NCBI GenBank assembly: GCA_012511315.1
Contig: JAAZGI010000298.1
Span: 1 to 5,116 of the forward strand
Reading direction: 5' to 3'
From: Clostridium sp.
GTDB lineage: Bacteria > Bacillota > Clostridia > Clostridiales > Clostridiaceae
DNA length: 5,116 nt
The notes under the pieces were generated by a model. It searched no databases. It was given only the letters and a program-made list of their open reading frames with translations, and was not told where the DNA came from. A program made the translations under genes and the position numbers. Of the stretch, positions 5,044 to 5,116 are shown piece by piece (position 1 is the first letter of the stretch; the number at the start of each line of letters is the position of its first letter).

Positions 5044-5116
5044 CTTCTTGGGAATAGAGCATACTTGATAGCGTATTTCTTTACTAACAGCGGTGTCTCT
5101 TATTTACCAAGCTATC
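5006..5116 (-). pseudogene. Possible C-terminal remnant of tnpB, interrupted
   Basis: In one minus-strand frame the region 5056-5006 reads YSQEAPTSSVKTVRFS and then stops; a QEAP-type tail encoded over the omega-RNA stem is common at the end of IS605-type TnpB proteins. The same frame is closed by TAA at 5083-5081, and the other two frames also meet stops within 33 bases of the window edge (one reads ten codons to TAG at 5086-5084). The tnpB gene therefore either ends upstream or is broken here. Too little is present to identify the protein itself. Confidence 0.3.

Larger units (their letters stand above)
4990..5116 (-). mobile_element. Right end of an IS200/IS605-family (TnpB-type) element, partial
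   Basis: On the minus strand the sequence has the look of the 3' end of an IS605/IS1341-type element: a CAAGAAGCTCCCACTT motif, a terminal imperfect hairpin and the ending AGTAGTTCAC at 4999-4990. In this family the segment doubles as the 3' part of the omega (guide) RNA. The element body would lie to the right of the window. The exact terminus is inferred from the GTTCAC ending. It is on the same strand as the operon and ends about 54 bases before the operon's -35 box. Confidence 0.6.

Overview
The window holds one compact, single-strand gene cluster. Seven genes all lie on the minus strand and read from right to left, and the degraded end of an insertion sequence sits upstream of them. The moderately AT-rich composition, the strong AGGAGG-type ribosome binding sites and the family content (DUF5320, DUF134/UPF0251, NifX/NifB-like protein, ferredoxin-bearing MinD-like ATPases, radical SAM, Mrp) point to an anaerobic Bacillota, probably of the Clostridia/Eubacteriales. 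The genus cannot be fixed from the sequence.

Layout in transcription order. 5116-4990: right end of an IS200/IS605-type (TnpB) element, with a tnpB C-terminal remnant and the omega-RNA-like terminal hairpin. 4941-4885: a sigma-A-type promoter (TTGACA-N16-TATGAT) framed by two copies of a TTGACATATG(T/C)CA palindrome. 4831-4520: small glycine-rich DUF5320 protein. 4514-4483: perfect 12-bp hairpin. 4383-3970: DUF134 DNA-binding protein. 3998-3639: NifX/NifB-type cofactor-binding protein. 3625-2762 and 2790-1903: two tandem MinD-family ATPases, each with two 4Fe-4S ferredoxin motifs inserted. 1869-1045: small radical SAM enzyme. 874-14: Mrp/ApbC-type P-loop ATPase. Several genes overlap or are separated by fewer than 40 bases. 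The two larger gaps are 136 bases before the DUF134 gene and 170 bases before mrp.

The genes look like a metal-cofactor or Fe-S assembly module. The NifX-like protein would hold or carry a metal cluster, the paired ferredoxin-ATPases would couple ATP hydrolysis to electron or cluster transfer, the radical SAM enzyme would carry out an unknown radical step, and Mrp would act as a P-loop partner. Related gene sets are known around the orange protein (ORP) complex of Desulfovibrio, but the substrate here is unknown. The most interesting points are the mirror-image operator/promoter, the possibility that the sigma-region-4-like DUF134 protein binds it, an Mrp that has lost its usual cluster-ligand cysteines, the CX4CX2C radical SAM motif, and the TnpB/omega-RNA end pointing into the operon promoter.
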